From assembly GCA_905193145.1 (NCBI GenBank), contig CAJJNP010000170.1, forward strand, positions 1 to 6,677: 6,677 nucleotides of DNA, read 5' to 3'. This document shows, piece after piece, positions 1-6,677 of this stretch (its first letter is position 1; each line of letters begins with the position of its first letter). This DNA comes from an uncultured Odoribacter sp. Lineage in GTDB: Bacteria; Bacteroidota; Bacteroidia; Bacteroidales; Marinifilaceae. The notes under the pieces were generated by a model that was given only the letters and a program-made list of their open reading frames with translations, did not search any database and was not told where the DNA came from. The position numbers and the translations under genes are program-made.

Positions 1-767
1 AGATTATCGGACATTAAATCCCAAACTCCTACCGGATTCAAATTATCATTTACATGATAAAGATCATATGTACCGAGCGTATGTGACATCTCATGACAAA
101 GAACTCCTGTATTCAAAGGAACAGGACTCAGAGAACTCCAACCATTCGCATCATTGAATACCATCAGATACCCCACGATCTTTTTGCCTTTCACATAAAT
201 AGCTTTCTCATCAGGTAATGCCAAATCGGAACGGTGAGGCCATAACATATATTTACTGCTCAGATCGGAATTGCCGCTTACAATTATACAAATATTGTCG
301 AGTAAACCATCATTATTGGCATCAATCACTACATCATCAGGAAGATTTTCAGACAAATAAGCAGCAAGCTCTTTTATTAAAGCTTGCTCACGAGCAGCTT
401 TTTCCGTTTCATTACTATACCCTAAATCATTAATACTACTCTTTTCCCGATAATATCCACGCTCATTTTTAGCTTTATAAGAAATGATCTGTGTACCGTC
501 TGATTGGGGAAAGAAAGAACTTTTCCAAAAAAGCTGATTATAAGAAGCTTCTCGAAAATAGCTATATACAGAATTAGCTCCTTCAACTTCAGCGTTAAAC
601 ATCGTTTCGTAATAGCTGATAGGTTTGTCGAATTGCTCCTTGTTGTCTTCGTCATTAAAACGCAAAAAACAAACCAAGTTGCTCAACTCACCTTTATTCT
701 TTTCGGCAGCCGACAGCAGTAACGGAAAGAATAAAACAACGATCCAAAGAATAGGATATCTCTTCAT
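1..767 (-). CDS. Secreted M6-family zinc metallopeptidase (immune inhibitor A-like), 3' end outside window
   Basis: This is an exported endopeptidase of the M6 (immune inhibitor A-like) family. The frame runs from the ATG at 767-765 through 255 codons to the left edge without a stop, so the C-terminus is missing. The signal peptide is MKRYP, then a hydrophobic core to LLLSAA, with likely cleavage before Glu22; there is no lipobox. Several segments match the family: LVCFLRF near residues 31-37, SVYSYFREASYNQLFW at 66-81, the acidic loop DANNDGLLDN at 149-158, WPHR at 176-179, the zinc-binding HEMSHTLGTYDLYH at 225-238 and VGVWDLMS at 246-253. His225 and His229 should bind zinc and Glu226 should be catalytic; Asp235 is the likely third ligand, and Met252 may form the Met-turn of the metzincin-like fold. 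It is the last visible gene of the SusCD cluster, 99 bases after the previous stop. It may generate peptides for import, and it may carry its own sorting domain beyond the edge. The family call is secure; the substrate is unknown. Confidence 0.93.
   Translation of the reverse strand, partial: MKRYPILWIVVLFFPLLLSAAEKNKGELSNLVCFLRFNDEDNKEQFDKPISYYETMFNAEVEGANSVYSYFREASYNQLFWKSSFFPQSDGTQIISYKAKNERGYYREKSSINDLGYSNETEKAAREQALIKELAAYLSENLPDDVVIDANNDGLLDNICIIVSGNSDLSSKYMLWPHRSDLALPDEKAIYVKGKKIVGYLMVFNDANGWSSLSPVPLNTGVLCHEMSHTLGTYDLYHVNDNLNPVGVWDLMSDN
81..95 (-). other. HEXXH zinc-binding and catalytic motif of the M6 peptidase
   Basis: These five codons encode HEMSH (residues 225-229). Together with the following TLGTYDLYH they form the extended HExxHxxGxxD motif of M6 peptidases. 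All key residues are present, so the enzyme should be active rather than a degenerate homologue. The Cys just before the first His is not by itself remarkable. Confidence 0.9.
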
Positions 768-796
768 TGTTTTATGTGTTAAAAAGTAAATAAAAA

Positions 797-856
797 AGGG
801 AAAACAACTACCGTCCCATCATCTCAGATTCCAATGAGTACAAGCAGGTTTTCCCT
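797..856 (-). terminator. Inverted repeat with T-run: possible terminator or attenuator before the peptidase gene
   Basis: On the minus strand, AGGGAAAAC (856-848) pairs perfectly with GTTTTCCCT (805-797) across a 42-base loop. A T-rich run (TTTTTATTTACTTTTT) follows directly, as in a rho-independent terminator. The loop can form a small inner stem of its own (CTCA at 838-835 with TGAG at 826-823). It lies 11 bases past the stop of the 299-residue protein gene and 29 bases before the peptidase ATG. The long loop and A/T-heavy stem make it weaker than a textbook terminator. Partial readthrough, or a 3' stabilising hairpin, are alternatives. The plus-strand reading lacks a T-run, so it would act in one direction only. 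Confidence 0.4.
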
Positions 857-866
857 ATAAAAATTA

Positions 867-1766
867 TTACCGGATAACAATCTTAGTGGTACGTTCGGTA
901 GTACCGTTCTTTGCTTTCACAATATATATACCACTTGTCAAAGGAGACAAATTCATCTTGTCTGTTATAGCCGATGCGGCCAATACGCCGGTAGTTGTAT
1001 AAACCTGCACATTTGCAACCTCTCCCAAAGAAAGGGTAATACCATCAAATTCAATTTCAGAATTAATTGATGTGTCATTAATACCGGAAGGTTTAGTTGA
1101 AGTAAGCACTTTCATTCCGTGAATATACAAAGGAGCTTTTGTCAATGATTCAAACCGGGCATAAATAGGAGCATCTGATTTTAATTTGAAATAGGGTTCA
1201 TTGCCACTATCCAAAGTCTCCATTCCTGTCCATTCTTTTTGTCCGGCACTCATCAATGGCTTAAACATAGTTGAATACATAGCAGAAACAATTGTATAAT
1301 CTTTAAAAGGTTTATCTTGTTCCGTCGTTCCTAACAGACGTACATAAGTTTTCACGCCGCTTGATATGAATATATTAAAAGATACACATGAAGGCATACG
1401 TACTACAAAACCGCCACCATTCGTATTCATTGCAGAAGAAGAACTGGCAGTAACAATAGCACCGGTTTTAGCATCCGCACTTTCCATTTCTCCATCAGTA
1501 CCTGCTCCCTTTACAGCCGGATCGGCCGTAGAGTCTTCATAATCTCCAAAATCCGCACAAATCAACTGAATAATCTTTCCATTCGGATCTATCTTTCCAT
1601 CTTCATTGTTTGCCTGACCGATATACTTGTCTATCTTTTCCTGCGTATCGAACCATATCCATCCATTGGCATCCACATCAGCCGGATCAAATAGATTATA
1701 CTCTTGTGCATTTGCAAACATAACCACACTTAAAGTCATTAATAAGACCGTAATTTTTCTACTCAT
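867..1766 (-). CDS. Secreted protein of unknown function with T9SS type A-like C-terminal sorting domain
   Basis: I do not recognise the main part of this 299-residue protein. It has a type I signal peptide (MSRK, a hydrophobic core, then ANA at 18-20) with likely cleavage before Gln21; there is no lipobox. Residues 21-100 are rich in Asp and Gly, with a DVDANG segment at 30-35 that resembles a calcium loop. Residues 115-225 look like alternating beta strands (GGGFVVRMPSCVSFNIFISS, then YVRLLG, then APLYIHGMKVL), so a beta-sandwich binding module is a guess. Residues 228-299 match the T9SS type A sorting domain pattern: VQVYTTTG, LSPLTSGIYIVKAKNG and a terminal KIVIR. No catalytic motif is visible. 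It lies 42 bases after susD and upstream of a peptidase gene, which suggests an accessory surface protein that binds substrate or helps the peptidase. The ATG is preceded by an A-rich stretch (AATAAAAAAATGT). The gene and its export are secure; its role is open. Confidence 0.92.
   Translation of the reverse strand: MSRKITVLLMTLSVVMFANAQEYNLFDPADVDANGWIWFDTQEKIDKYIGQANNEDGKIDPNGKIIQLICADFGDYEDSTADPAVKGAGTDGEMESADAKTGAIVTASSSSAMNTNGGGFVVRMPSCVSFNIFISSGVKTYVRLLGTTEQDKPFKDYTIVSAMYSTMFKPLMSAGQKEWTGMETLDSGNEPYFKLKSDAPIYARFESLTKAPLYIHGMKVLTSTKPSGINDTSINSEIEFDGITLSLGEVANVQVYTTTGVLAASAITDKMNLSPLTSGIYIVKAKNGTTERTTKIVIR
870..1085 (-). other. T9SS type A-like C-terminal sorting domain (residues 228-299)
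   Basis: The last ~72 residues follow the Bacteroidetes C-terminal sorting pattern: a linker, then VQVYTTTGVLAAS, MNLSPLTSGIYIVKAKNG and a short basic-hydrophobic end, KIVIR. In T9SS-bearing species such domains direct proteins across the outer membrane and are usually removed as the protein is anchored or released. Many gut Bacteroides encode similar domains but lack a complete T9SS, so the real sorting route depends on the host genome, which is not visible here. Confidence 0.8.
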
Positions 1767-1808
1767 ACATTTTTTTATTAAAGTTAATAATACATTGATT
1801 GATAAAGG

Positions 1809-3569
1809 TTAAACTTCCTCCCATTCTGGATTTTGTTCAACGCCATGATAACGTATTTCATCCCAAGGTATGGGATAATAATATTGCATCTGACGAAACT
1901 CACGTACACGTTTAGGATACTTGTTCATATTTGAAATCGTATATATCGGATCTTTACCCTCTTCTTTTACTATTTTCATCGCTTTCAAAGGATTAGTAGC
2001 TCCACTCATTTTTTCTACGGCAACTCCCCAACGAAGCAAATCCCAATAAGTAGTCTCTTCGAAAGCCATCTCTACACGACGTTCATTCACCAGTTGTTCC
2101 CAAGTCAGACTCGGTAACTCATCCATATGTACACGACGGCGAATTTGATTTACTTTATCCAACGCATCATCAACACGATTCTGCAAAAAATCAATTTCTG
2201 CATAATCCAACAAAACCTCTGCAAACCGCCAAATAATATAATTCTGTTTACTCGCATAAGTCTCATCACTATCAATTTTCTGCTGTTCATTTACGAATTT
2301 TCCTAAATAATATCCTGTTTTTGAAACAGCAGCATTAGCAGATGTTCCGTATGGCGTCAGATCTGCTCCAGCAATCTCTTCTTTACCTTCTTTATTATAG
2401 TGAATTTCCATTTCATGATCGCGAAAAATACAACCGTCATATAAGATATTCGCATAAAAACGATAATCCCTGTTATCATACGGGTGTGTCGGATCATAAG
2501 GTTTACCATCACGCATATTATATTCATCCACATGATTTTGAGTGGGTGAATAGGCTGCTATTGTTCCGCCAAAGAAAGGAGAAACAGATTCACGATCAAG
2601 CTTATGCCCGAACCCATCTGCGAAATCACCATCATTCGAATGTTGTACTTCCCAAATTGATTCCTGACTATTTTTCGTTAGAAAAATCTGACGATACTGT
2701 TCTTTTATTTGATCTTGTGTTGTTCCGGTTATCTGTATCAACGAATAAGGCAACTTCATCAATTCATCATATGCCTTAGCAGCCTCTGTCAACATGGCAT
2801 CCGATCGATCATCCGGAAAACCTAAATACGATTTCTCCTTATTCTGAAATACCTTACTGGCTACCCAAAAGTAGGTTTTAGCTTTCAGCATTAGAGCAGC
2901 TCCTTTAGTAGCACGCCCTATATCGCTGGCTTCTAACTTATCAGACAATAAAGAAGCCGCTAAATCCGCCTCTTCCACAATAAATTCCACCATTTCTTCA
3001 TAAGAGGCGCGAGGAAATTTTTTATCATCAATCAACGGATCATAATTGTTCTTTATCAGTAAAGGACCTCCAAACTGTCGCAACAATAAGTAATAATAAT
3101 AAGCACGAAAAAAATGTGCTTCGCCCAATATGCGTTGTTTATGAGCGCCCTCCTGTATTTTTCCTTCATTCTCTAATAAAAGATTCACAGACTGAATACG
3201 AGCGTAATAATTATTCCAATTTACAAGTCCTCTACGAGTAATTTCACTGGAAATACTCTTCAAAATATCACCATAGGCTGTATTATACCAATCCGCTCTA
3301 CTTATAGTTATTTGATCACCATACCAAGGTAAATAATCACGGCATGCCCCTTTTAATAATGATGAAGAAGTAGGCATATAAATTGAAAAGCCATTACTCA
3401 TATTACGATACCAAGGCAATACATATTCATCAAGCAATAATTGGCTTCCCCAAATCGTTTCTTGGGACAATTTATTATAAGGAGCGTCACGGAATAAACC
3501 ATCACATCCGGAAAGTCCGAATATTCCTCCACAAATCAAAAAAGATACTATATATTTTCTCAACTGCAT
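1809..3569 (-). CDS. SusD/RagB-family surface nutrient-binding lipoprotein
   Basis: This is the partner lipoprotein that sits as a lid on the SusC barrel and captures substrate at the cell surface. The 586-residue protein starts at an ATG giving a normal lipoprotein signal: MQLRK, a hydrophobic core, then lipobox LSGC with Cys22 as the lipidated residue. The mature start (CDGLFRDAPYNKLSQETIW) fits the family. The N-terminal SusD-like region has ILGEAHFFRAYYYYLLLRQF at 147-166. The C-terminal RagB/SusD region has WRFAEVLLDYAEIDFLQ at 447-463, VNQIRRRV at 473-480, NERRVEMAFE at 495-504 and WDLLRWG at 509-515. It ends with YYYPIPWDEI and the typical QNPEW. The gene begins 29 bases after the susC stop, so the two are almost certainly co-transcribed. 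The leader is A-rich with no clear Shine-Dalgarno site. No truncation or frameshift is seen. Family membership is secure; ligand specificity cannot be read from sequence. Confidence 0.97.
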   Translation of the reverse strand: MQLRKYIVSFLICGGIFGLSGCDGLFRDAPYNKLSQETIWGSQLLLDEYVLPWYRNMSNGFSIYMPTSSSLLKGACRDYLPWYGDQITISRADWYNTAYGDILKSISSEITRRGLVNWNNYYARIQSVNLLLENEGKIQEGAHKQRILGEAHFFRAYYYYLLLRQFGGPLLIKNNYDPLIDDKKFPRASYEEMVEFIVEEADLAASLLSDKLEASDIGRATKGAALMLKAKTYFWVASKVFQNKEKSYLGFPDDRSDAMLTEAAKAYDELMKLPYSLIQITGTTQDQIKEQYRQIFLTKNSQESIWEVQHSNDGDFADGFGHKLDRESVSPFFGGTIAAYSPTQNHVDEYNMRDGKPYDPTHPYDNRDYRFYANILYDGCIFRDHEMEIHYNKEGKEEIAGADLTPYGTSANAAVSKTGYYLGKFVNEQQKIDSDETYASKQNYIIWRFAEVLLDYAEIDFLQNRVDDALDKVNQIRRRVHMDELPSLTWEQLVNERRVEMAFEETTYWDLLRWGVAVEKMSGATNPLKAMKIVKEEGKDPIYTISNMNKYPKRVREFRQMQYYYPIPWDEIRYHGVEQNPEWEEV

Positions 3570-3598
3570 ACTATTTCTGTTTTTAATGCCACATTATA

Positions 3599-6500
3599 TT
3601 AAAAGCCTAAATTCAATGTCATACCATATGAGCGTTGGATCGGATATCCGCGAAGTGACTCGGGATCCATATCTTTTAAAGTAGACCATGTGCATAAATT
3701 ACTTCCTTGTAGAGAGATACTGGCTGATGACAATTTGATTTTTTTCAATACAGATACCGGTAAAGCATATCCCACCGATAAAGATTTCAAACGAATAAAA
3801 TCACAGTCTTTCACCCAAAAAGTGGATGCTTTCCGGTTATTGTCATTCGTATTAGCAATCTTGACACGAGGATAGGTTGCATTCATATTACTTTCAGACC
3901 ACGTATCTGTAAGATGATATTTCTGAAAACGTTGCAAACTTCCGGATTCTAATGTATACAATTCAGTCAACTGTTGCTGATACCCACTAACTCCTTGAAA
4001 CATCGCATTCACAAAAAAGCCTTTATACTTTACTCCCAAACGTAAACTCATTGTCATCTCCGGATTTGAAGAATTCTTCACAGCTATTTTATCAATATCT
4101 GTAAGTTTACCATCGCCATTCTGATCTTTATATTTAATATCACCGGGTGCAAGAGTAATATTACCTTGTTCATCTTGATCTACCAGATGATTATCAATTT
4201 CTTCCTGTGACTGGAAGAGTCCATCGGCTTCATATAACCACCATACCATATAACTCTTACCTACACGACGCCGAGTCGGTTCAAGAGAAGACTCATCTCC
4301 ATAATCTAAAACCCGGTCTCTGGTTTGTGCCAATGTAAGAGTTAAATCATATTTCACTTTTTGAATGGAATTACGATGTGTCAAAGTCAAATCCCATCCC
4401 CATGCTTTTATCTTTGCAAAATTCATGTTGGGTGGATTACCATCTACTCCTGTCGAAGGCGGATACAAATAAGAAGGAGCTACCATAATCATATTGGTAC
4501 GGTAACGCCAATAATATTCAAATGACAATCCAAACCGATTTCCCCAAAAGCCTAAGTCGGTAGCCACATTGTAATCCCTTGATTGTCCCCACTTTAAATC
4601 CGGATTAGGATAAGCACTTGTGTCCATAACAATACCTGGCTTCAGATTCCCTCCAATATTATATCCTTGACGTACAACATACATATATTTCCGCAAATAC
4701 GAATAGTCGTCTATCGCTCCGTCATCCCCCAATATACCCATAGAGCCTCGAAACTTCACATTAGAAAGCACCGGTTGATCCCAATTCTTAAAAAATTGTT
4801 CATTCGAAAGTACCCAAGAAGCAGAAGCTGTAGGGAAAAATCCCCATCGATTGTCAGGGTGAAATTTTGTAGAACCATCCACCCGAAAACTACCTTCAAT
4901 AAAATAGCGGTTATCATAACCATAAGTGGCACGCCCAATCATTGAAGCACGTTCGCTATACGACTCTTCCCCATTCACTTTGGGAGTAGTAGCACTTCCC
5001 ATTATCTCCGGATAAATACCCGCCATATCCAAATTTTCTCCAGTCAAATAACGATTGTGATAATCTTGATAATTGATAACCAACAACCCGGAAACATCAT
5101 GTTTTGCAGCAAAAGTGCGATTATAATTCACCCCAAGCTCCACTAATTTATTATCCACAAAACGATCGGTTTCTTTCAAAGTAATCTTTGCTTTCGGATA
5201 GGTAGTTTTATCATCTTCTTTTATCTCTCCGGTCTGCTTGTCATAAGTGTAAAGAGTTACAGGACTACTAAATGTTTTTTGAACAGAATTATTATTATCA
5301 AAAGTAGCACGTAAATAGGCGGAAAGCCCCTTTACCCAAGGAATATCGTATTTCAAAGTAGCAGTAATAGTATTCATGTTCATTTTATTACGAACATATC
5401 CCCCCGAACCGTCTACAGCTATCAAAGGGTTGCTACTATTTACACTGGCCAACCTACCATCTGTAAACCTAAGTACCTCTACTGGAGAAAAATTATAGGC
5501 AGCATCAATCGTAAAATAACTGGTATTCTTATTTTCCGAACGAGTTCCGTTTACATCCAATGACAATACAAGCCCTTTTAATAATGTCGCATCCAGTTTC
5601 ATTGAATAATTATAGCGATCTCGTCCTACGCCGCTATACAATCCCTTCGTATTGGTATACCCACCAGACATATAATACTTCACGAAATTATTGCCACCAC
5701 TAACAGAAAGACTATGAATCATGGAATACCCAAACTTATCCAGATAGTCAATCAAATTTTCGTCACCATATACATTAGGATTAGAATGGGTACGAATCAT
5801 TTCAAGCTGTTCATCGGTATAAGGATTAATACCAACAGCCGATGGTGAGTTTTCCAATGCCCGATTATACAATTTAGCAAACTCATATGCATTAAGAAAC
5901 TCAGGTAGATTGGTAGCCTGTTGCAAATTAAACTGTCCTCTGTAGTTTACCGATACTTTCTGATTACCGGTAGCACGCTTTGTCTGGACCAGAATGACAC
6001 CATTAGCCGCCCGTGCACCATAAACAGCAGCCGCAGCCGCATCTTTCAATACGGAAATACTCTCAATATCATCCGGATTCAAATCCGAGAGACGCATTTC
6101 TCCTTCAGTCGTATTTGTACCGAAACGAGGTACACCATCAATAACGAGTAAAGGAGCACCATTAATGCCTCTAATATGTATATTCGATTCTTTAGATGAA
6201 CTCGGATCACCTGTTGTAGACATCACTTGCAAACCTGCAACCTGTCCGTTCAATGCCTCATCCAAATTTATTGTAGGCATTTGTAGAAGTTCTTCACTCC
6301 GGACCACTTCTACCGAACTTGTCAAAGATGATTTTTTCTGTGTTCCATATCCTACTACTACAATCTCATCCAATTGTTGAGCATCATCTTTAAGTACAAC
6401 TTTCAGGTTATTTTCTCCTGGTTTCAACCGGATTTCCTGAGATTGATAGCCTATAAAGGAAATGATCAATATTGCCCCTTTAGCCGGAACCAATAAAGAA

Positions 6501-6677
6501 AAATTTCCATCCAGATCAGTTATTGTTCCGATATCGGCCCCCTTTATTTTAATATTGGCCCCAACGACGGTTTCACCCGATGTGTCCTGTACTTGCCCTT
6601 TCAATGAATAGTTCTGTGTATTCTGTCCCCACACATTATAAGAAAGAAAACACAAACAAACAAATAAGTAAAAGATT
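3599..6677 (-). CDS. SusC/RagA-family TonB-dependent outer-membrane transporter, 5' end outside window
   Basis: This is the outer-membrane barrel of a SusCD importer, which moves oligomeric nutrients into the periplasm using TonB energy. The frame is open from the right edge to a TAA at 3599-3601, giving 1025 visible residues, near the usual family length of about 1000-1100. The first visible residues (IFYLFVCLCFLSYNVWG, then Q) are a signal-peptide core with likely cleavage before Gln, so the true start lies right of 6677. A TTG at 6653-6655 is an in-frame but implausible start, because it would cut through the hydrophobic core. Counting from that TTG, residues 18-90 are a carboxypeptidase-regulatory-like domain, 95-104 the TonB box LDEIVVVGYG, and about 110-228 the plug, with LVIDGVP at 170-176 and KDAAAAAVYGARAANG at 204-219. 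The rest is beta-barrel ending in LNLGF, including an EF-hand-like loop DQNGDGKLTDID (bases 4091-4126). There is no STN domain. The family call is very secure; the substrate is not determined. Confidence 0.97.
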   Translation of the reverse strand, partial: IFYLFVCLCFLSYNVWGQNTQNYSLKGQVQDTSGETVVGANIKIKGADIGTITDLDGNFSLLVPAKGAILIISFIGYQSQEIRLKPGENNLKVVLKDDAQQLDEIVVVGYGTQKKSSLTSSVEVVRSEELLQMPTINLDEALNGQVAGLQVMSTTGDPSSSKESNIHIRGINGAPLLVIDGVPRFGTNTTEGEMRLSDLNPDDIESISVLKDAAAAAVYGARAANGVILVQTKRATGNQKVSVNYRGQFNLQQATNLPEFLNAYEFAKLYNRALENSPSAVGINPYTDEQLEMIRTHSNPNVYGDENLIDYLDKFGYSMIHSLSVSGGNNFVKYYMSGGYTNTKGLYSGVGRDRYNYSMKLDATLLKGLVLSLDVNGTRSENKNTSYFTIDAAYNFSPVEVLRFTDGRLASVNSSNPLIAVDGSGGYVRNKMNMNTITATLKYDIPWVKGLSAYLRATFDNNNSVQKTFSSPVTLYTYDKQTGEIKEDDKTTYPKAKITLKETDRFVDNKLVELGVNYNRTFAAKHDVSGLLVINYQDYHNRYLTGENLDMAGIYPEIMGSATTPKVNGEESYSERASMIGRATYGYDNRYFIEGSFRVDGSTKFHPDNRWGFFPTASASWVLSNEQFFKNWDQPVLSNVKFRGSMGILGDDGAIDDYSYLRKYMYVVRQGYNIGGNLKPGIVMDTSAYPNPDLKWGQSRDYNVATDLGFWGNRFGLSFEYYWRYRTNMIMVAPSYLYPPSTGVDGNPPNMNFAKIKAWGWDLTLTHRNSIQKVKYDLTLTLAQTRDRVLDYGDESSLEPTRRRVGKSYMVWWLYEADGLFQSQEEIDNHLVDQDEQGNITLAPGDIKYKDQNGDGKLTDIDKIAVKNSSNPEMTMSLRLGVKYKGFFVNAMFQGVSGYQQQLTELYTLESGSLQRFQKYHLTDTWSESNMNATYPRVKIANTNDNNRKASTFWVKDCDFIRLKSLSVGYALPVSVLKKIKLSSASISLQGSNLCTWSTLKDMDPESLRGYPIQRSYGMTLNLGF
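6344..6373 (-). other. TonB box of the SusC-type transporter
   Basis: These ten codons encode LDEIVVVGYG, the form of TonB box typical of SusC/RagA proteins. It sits between the carboxypeptidase-regulatory-like domain and the plug. In the family this segment reaches into the periplasm and binds the TonB C-terminal domain. It is intact here, so the transporter looks functional. Confidence 0.85.

Noticed and set aside
81..98. Cysteine directly before the HEXXH motif as a possible redox switch
   Set aside because: A small residue or Cys at this position is, as far as I recall, not unusual in Bacteroidetes M6 peptidases, and nothing else in the sequence suggests redox control.
422..655. 77-codon minus-strand open frame, with two short plus-strand frames (218-433 and 504-722) in the same region
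   Set aside because: All lie inside the M6 peptidase gene in other frames. The peptidase frame (1-767) has a signal peptide and all family motifs, so these are shadows.
768..800. Possible promoter just before the peptidase ATG (TACTTTTT resembling the Bacteroides -7 element TAnnTTTG)
   Set aside because: The final G is missing, no TTTG-like -33 element sits at proper spacing, and the implied leader would be very short. It is not supportable.
1775..1790. Perfect 7-base inverted repeat with a 2-base spacer (TTATTAA AG TTAATAA) between susD and the 299-residue protein gene
   Set aside because: The arms are entirely A/T, the loop would be too tight, and on the minus strand it is followed by A rather than T. 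It is most likely chance in an A/T-rich leader, though an operator cannot be excluded.
2342..2779. 145-codon plus-strand open frame opposite the susD gene
   Set aside because: It is fully antisense to a strongly supported SusD coding region, has no family resemblance, and its His/Tyr-rich make-up is what an antisense frame gives. It is treated as a shadow.
5991..6050. Repeat-like run of Ala codons (gcagccgcagccgca) in the susC gene
   Set aside because: It encodes the conserved KDAAAAAVYGARAANG segment of SusC plug domains, so it is a protein-level motif and not a DNA repeat element.

Overview
The window looks like chromosomal DNA from a member of the Bacteroidota, most likely the order Bacteroidales (Bacteroides or a relative). 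The reasons are an adjacent SusC/SusD outer-membrane nutrient uptake pair, signal peptides cut before Gln, a SusD lipobox, a Bacteroidetes-type C-terminal sorting domain, AT-rich composition, and A-rich leaders in place of clear Shine-Dalgarno sequences. All real genes lie on the minus strand and read right to left. The plus-strand open frames look like antisense shadows.

Layout in transcription order: (1) 6677 to 3599, a SusC/RagA-type TonB-dependent transporter whose start codon lies beyond the right edge; (2) after 29 bases, 3569 to 1809, its SusD/RagB-type surface lipoprotein; (3) after 42 bases, 1766 to 867, a secreted 299-residue protein with an unrecognised N-terminal region and a type IX secretion (T9SS) type A-like C-terminal sorting domain; (4) after 99 bases holding a terminator-like inverted repeat (797-856), 767 to 1, a secreted M6-family zinc metallopeptidase cut off by the left edge shortly after its zinc-binding motif. 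The peptidase frame has no stop codon in the window, so a search limited to complete ORFs would miss it. No stretch over 100 bases lacks a gene.

Proposed joint function (inference): the exported peptidase and the sorted 299-residue protein act outside the cell on a protein or glycoprotein. SusD captures the products at the cell surface, and SusC imports them across the outer membrane using TonB energy. No glycoside hydrolase, polysaccharide lyase, sulfatase or regulator is visible, so a peptide or glycoprotein substrate is at least as plausible as a plain polysaccharide. RagAB of Porphyromonas gingivalis is a known peptide-importing SusCD-type system. The SusC has no STN domain, which argues against control by a FecI/FecR-type sigma/anti-sigma pair. 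I see no RNA genes, insertion sequences, CRISPR arrays or attachment sites. I found no clearly new system. The least explained parts are the 299-residue protein and the hairpin in front of the peptidase gene.
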